NCBI GenBank assembly: GCA_045540915.1
Contig: JAZQID010000137.1
Span: forward strand, 1-13,858
Direction of reading: 5' to 3'
Origin: RGIG2206 sp045540915
GTDB lineage: Bacteria; Bacillota; Clostridia; Oscillospirales; Acutalibacteraceae
DNA length: 13,858 bases
Shown here: positions 12,644 to 13,858 of the stretch, in pieces
Numbering within the stretch: position 1 is the stretch's first letter
Layout of the letters: each line of letters opens with the position of its first letter
Program-made: the position numbers and the translations under genes
Notes under the pieces: generated by a model
The model's input: the letters and a program-made list of their open reading frames with translations, nothing else
What the model was told of the DNA's origin: nothing
Database searches by the model: none

Positions 12644-12672
12644 TTGACATTGGACAAAAATTTGAATATAAT
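12644..12672 (+). promoter_or_regulatory. Consensus promoter of the DUF348-G5-3D gene
   Basis: TTGACA (12644-12649), a 17-nt spacer and TATAAT (12667-12672) form a perfect housekeeping-type promoter. The start would be near 12679, leaving a leader of about 60 nt before ATG 12739. Confidence 0.9.
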
Positions 12673-12738
12673 CCCTTTTACCGAAATAAAATAGGACTGT
12701 GCGGCACGTTTCACACAACCTATTTCAAGGAGATTATT

Positions 12739-13842
12739 ATGATTCGCTTCAAACAATTGACGCGCGCTCTGGGTGCGATGCGCAAGCCTTATATGCTGCT
12801 CGCCGCCATGACCGCCGTCACTCTTCTGAGCGTAACCTTCCTCGACGTCGCCACCAAGGCTGTGTCCATCAGCGACGGCGACGAGGTCACAACGGTCTAC
12901 ACGCTCAGCGGCGATGCCGACACCATTCTCGACGAAGCAGGTGTCAAACTGGACAACGCCGACGAGTACCGTTTCAGCGGTTTTGAAAATGGTACGGGCA
13001 GCATCACTCTGATGCGTGCATTTTTCGTAACGGTCGATGCCAACGGCAAGACCTACAAGCTGGAGACCACAGGCGGAAGCGTTGAGGACGCTCTCAAAGA
13101 GGCGGGCATCAAGCTCGACGAGAACGACCTTATCAACTACGCGCTCGACGCCGACCTTTCCTCCGATATGGCCATCGTGGTCACCGACGTCGATTACAAG
13201 ACCGAGATCAAAGAGGTAAATATCCCCTTTTCCACCAAGACGGTATATTCCTCCTCTCTGAACGAGGGAACGGTCAAGACCACCGCCGGTAAAACGGGAA
13301 TCAAGGCGGTGACCTATCGCTATAAGCTGGTCAACGGCGAGATCGTCGGCACCGAGGTCATCGACGAGGTCATCACCAAGGAGGCAGTCGCGGCCGTCAA
13401 GACGGTCGGCACCAAAAAGGTGACCACCGTTACCCCCACCGTAAACAATTCTGCCGCCAACACCTATTCCTCCATCAAGAGCAAGTGCGTTTCGGGACTT
13501 GATCCCGCCGCCGATTTTGCACTTGATGCCAACGGAATCCCTGTCAACTATACTAAGAAGATCAGCGGCAAGGCCTCTGCATACACCTGGACGGGCAACC
13601 GCACCTGCACCGGCAAGGTTCCGCGCACGGGCTACATCGCGGTCAACACCAAGATCATTCCCCTGCATACCAAGATGTTCATCCGTTGCAGTGACGGCTC
13701 CTACATCTACGGATATGCCGTTGCCGAGGACACGGGCGGATTTGCCAAGACCACCAACCGCGTTGTCGACATGTATTTCAACACACGCTCGGAATGTATC
13801 CAGTTCGGAGTTCGCACCGTCGACATCTACATCTTACCCTAA
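12739..13842 (+). CDS. DUF348-G5-3D domain cell-wall protein (YabE/Sps-type)
   Basis: A 367-residue exported wall protein, probably a peptidoglycan-cleaving enzyme of the Rpf-like stationary-phase-survival (Sps) group. Visible order: an N-terminal membrane or signal segment (about 17-36), a DUF348 unit (about 40-80), a second DUF348 unit (about 94-136) with the repeated pattern DALKEAGIKLDEND, a G5 domain (about 152-226) around EVIDEVITKEAV, a linker, and a C-terminal 3D domain (about 275-366). The three aspartates that name the 3D domain are Asp331 (AEDTGG), Asp344 (RVVDMYF) and Asp362 (TVDIYIL), so the catalytic barrel looks intact. Start ATG 12739-12741 has AAGGAGA about 6 nt upstream; the open frame back to 12607 crosses the promoter and is not coding. 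It is monocistronic as far as the window shows, with a consensus promoter and a possible WalR box. Confidence 0.9.
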   Translation: MIRFKQLTRALGAMRKPYMLLAAMTAVTLLSVTFLDVATKAVSISDGDEVTTVYTLSGDADTILDEAGVKLDNADEYRFSGFENGTGSITLMRAFFVTVDANGKTYKLETTGGSVEDALKEAGIKLDENDLINYALDADLSSDMAIVVTDVDYKTEIKEVNIPFSTKTVYSSSLNEGTVKTTAGKTGIKAVTYRYKLVNGEIVGTEVIDEVITKEAVAAVKTVGTKKVTTVTPTVNNSAANTYSSIKSKCVSGLDPAADFALDANGIPVNYTKKISGKASAYTWTGNRTCTGKVPRTGYIAVNTKIIPLHTKMFIRCSDGSYIYGYAVAEDTGGFAKTTNRVVDMYFNTRSECIQFGVRTVDIYILP

Positions 13843-13858
13843 GCGGTTAAAAACCACC

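Noticed and set aside
12418..13668. 416-codon open frame antisense to the 3D-domain gene
   Set aside because: It lies opposite a gene with clear DUF348, G5 and 3D domains, has no ribosome site or recognisable motif, and its Gly/Asp-rich product is what the reverse strand of such a gene gives.
13843..13858. Terminator after the 3D-domain gene
   Set aside because: GGTTAAAAACC may begin a hairpin, but the window ends before any T run can be seen.

Overview
The window looks like ordinary chromosome from a moderately GC-rich member of the Clostridia (Firmicutes), perhaps an Oscillospiraceae-type anaerobe. The support is the order rplU-prp-rpmA-obgE, an L27 with the Firmicutes N-terminal extension together with its Prp protease, a mini-RNase III, a DUF348-G5-3D (YabE/Sps-type) wall protein, and TTGACA/TATAAT-like promoters with strong GGAGG ribosome sites. 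I see no tRNA, rRNA, CRISPR array, insertion sequence or phage gene. The taxonomic call is inference from gene content and style only.

Layout. (1) 2-406, plus: the 3' end of an AspT/YidE/YbjL-type membrane transporter. It converges on the next operon and shares a bidirectional terminator with it (425-463). (2) 3266 down to 476, minus: a ribosome-biogenesis operon. A consensus promoter and a structured leader of about 80 nt precede rplU (L21), prp, rpmA (L27), an internal terminator-like hairpin, obgE, and then mrnC. (3) 3321-5546, plus: a divergently transcribed OmpR-type response regulator and a HAMP sensor histidine kinase, overlapping by 4 bases. (4) 8693 down to 5607, minus: an acyl-CoA ligase followed 22 nt later by a LarA-family nickel-pincer racemase that keeps every active-site residue I could check. 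This operon and the kinase share a second bidirectional terminator (5565-5600). (5) 8783-10129, plus: a lone lipoprotein of unknown function with a serine-rich tether. (6) 10187-12138, plus: a promoter, a TTG-started CofE-like (F420-0:glutamate ligase family) protein, and a sugar-transfer-associated ATP-grasp protein, overlapping by 4 bases and closed by a terminator. (7) 12139-12738: a long intergenic region, AT-rich in part, with two TTGTG...CACAA palindromes, a tandem TGTAAC-N5-TGTAAC element matching the WalR/YycF box, and a consensus promoter. (8) 12739-13842, plus: the DUF348-G5-3D wall protein.

The genes form separate modules. The L21-MrnC operon joins ribosomal proteins, the protease that matures L27, a ribosome-assembly GTPase and the 23S-rRNA-maturing mini-RNase III. 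The racemase and CoA ligase suggest epimerisation and activation of a 2-hydroxy acid or similar compound. The CofE-like and ATP-grasp pair puts two putative amide-bond-forming ligases in one transcript with no F420 genes in view, and is the best candidate here for an undescribed pathway. The possible WalR box before the 3D protein would tie that protein to cell-wall homeostasis control.
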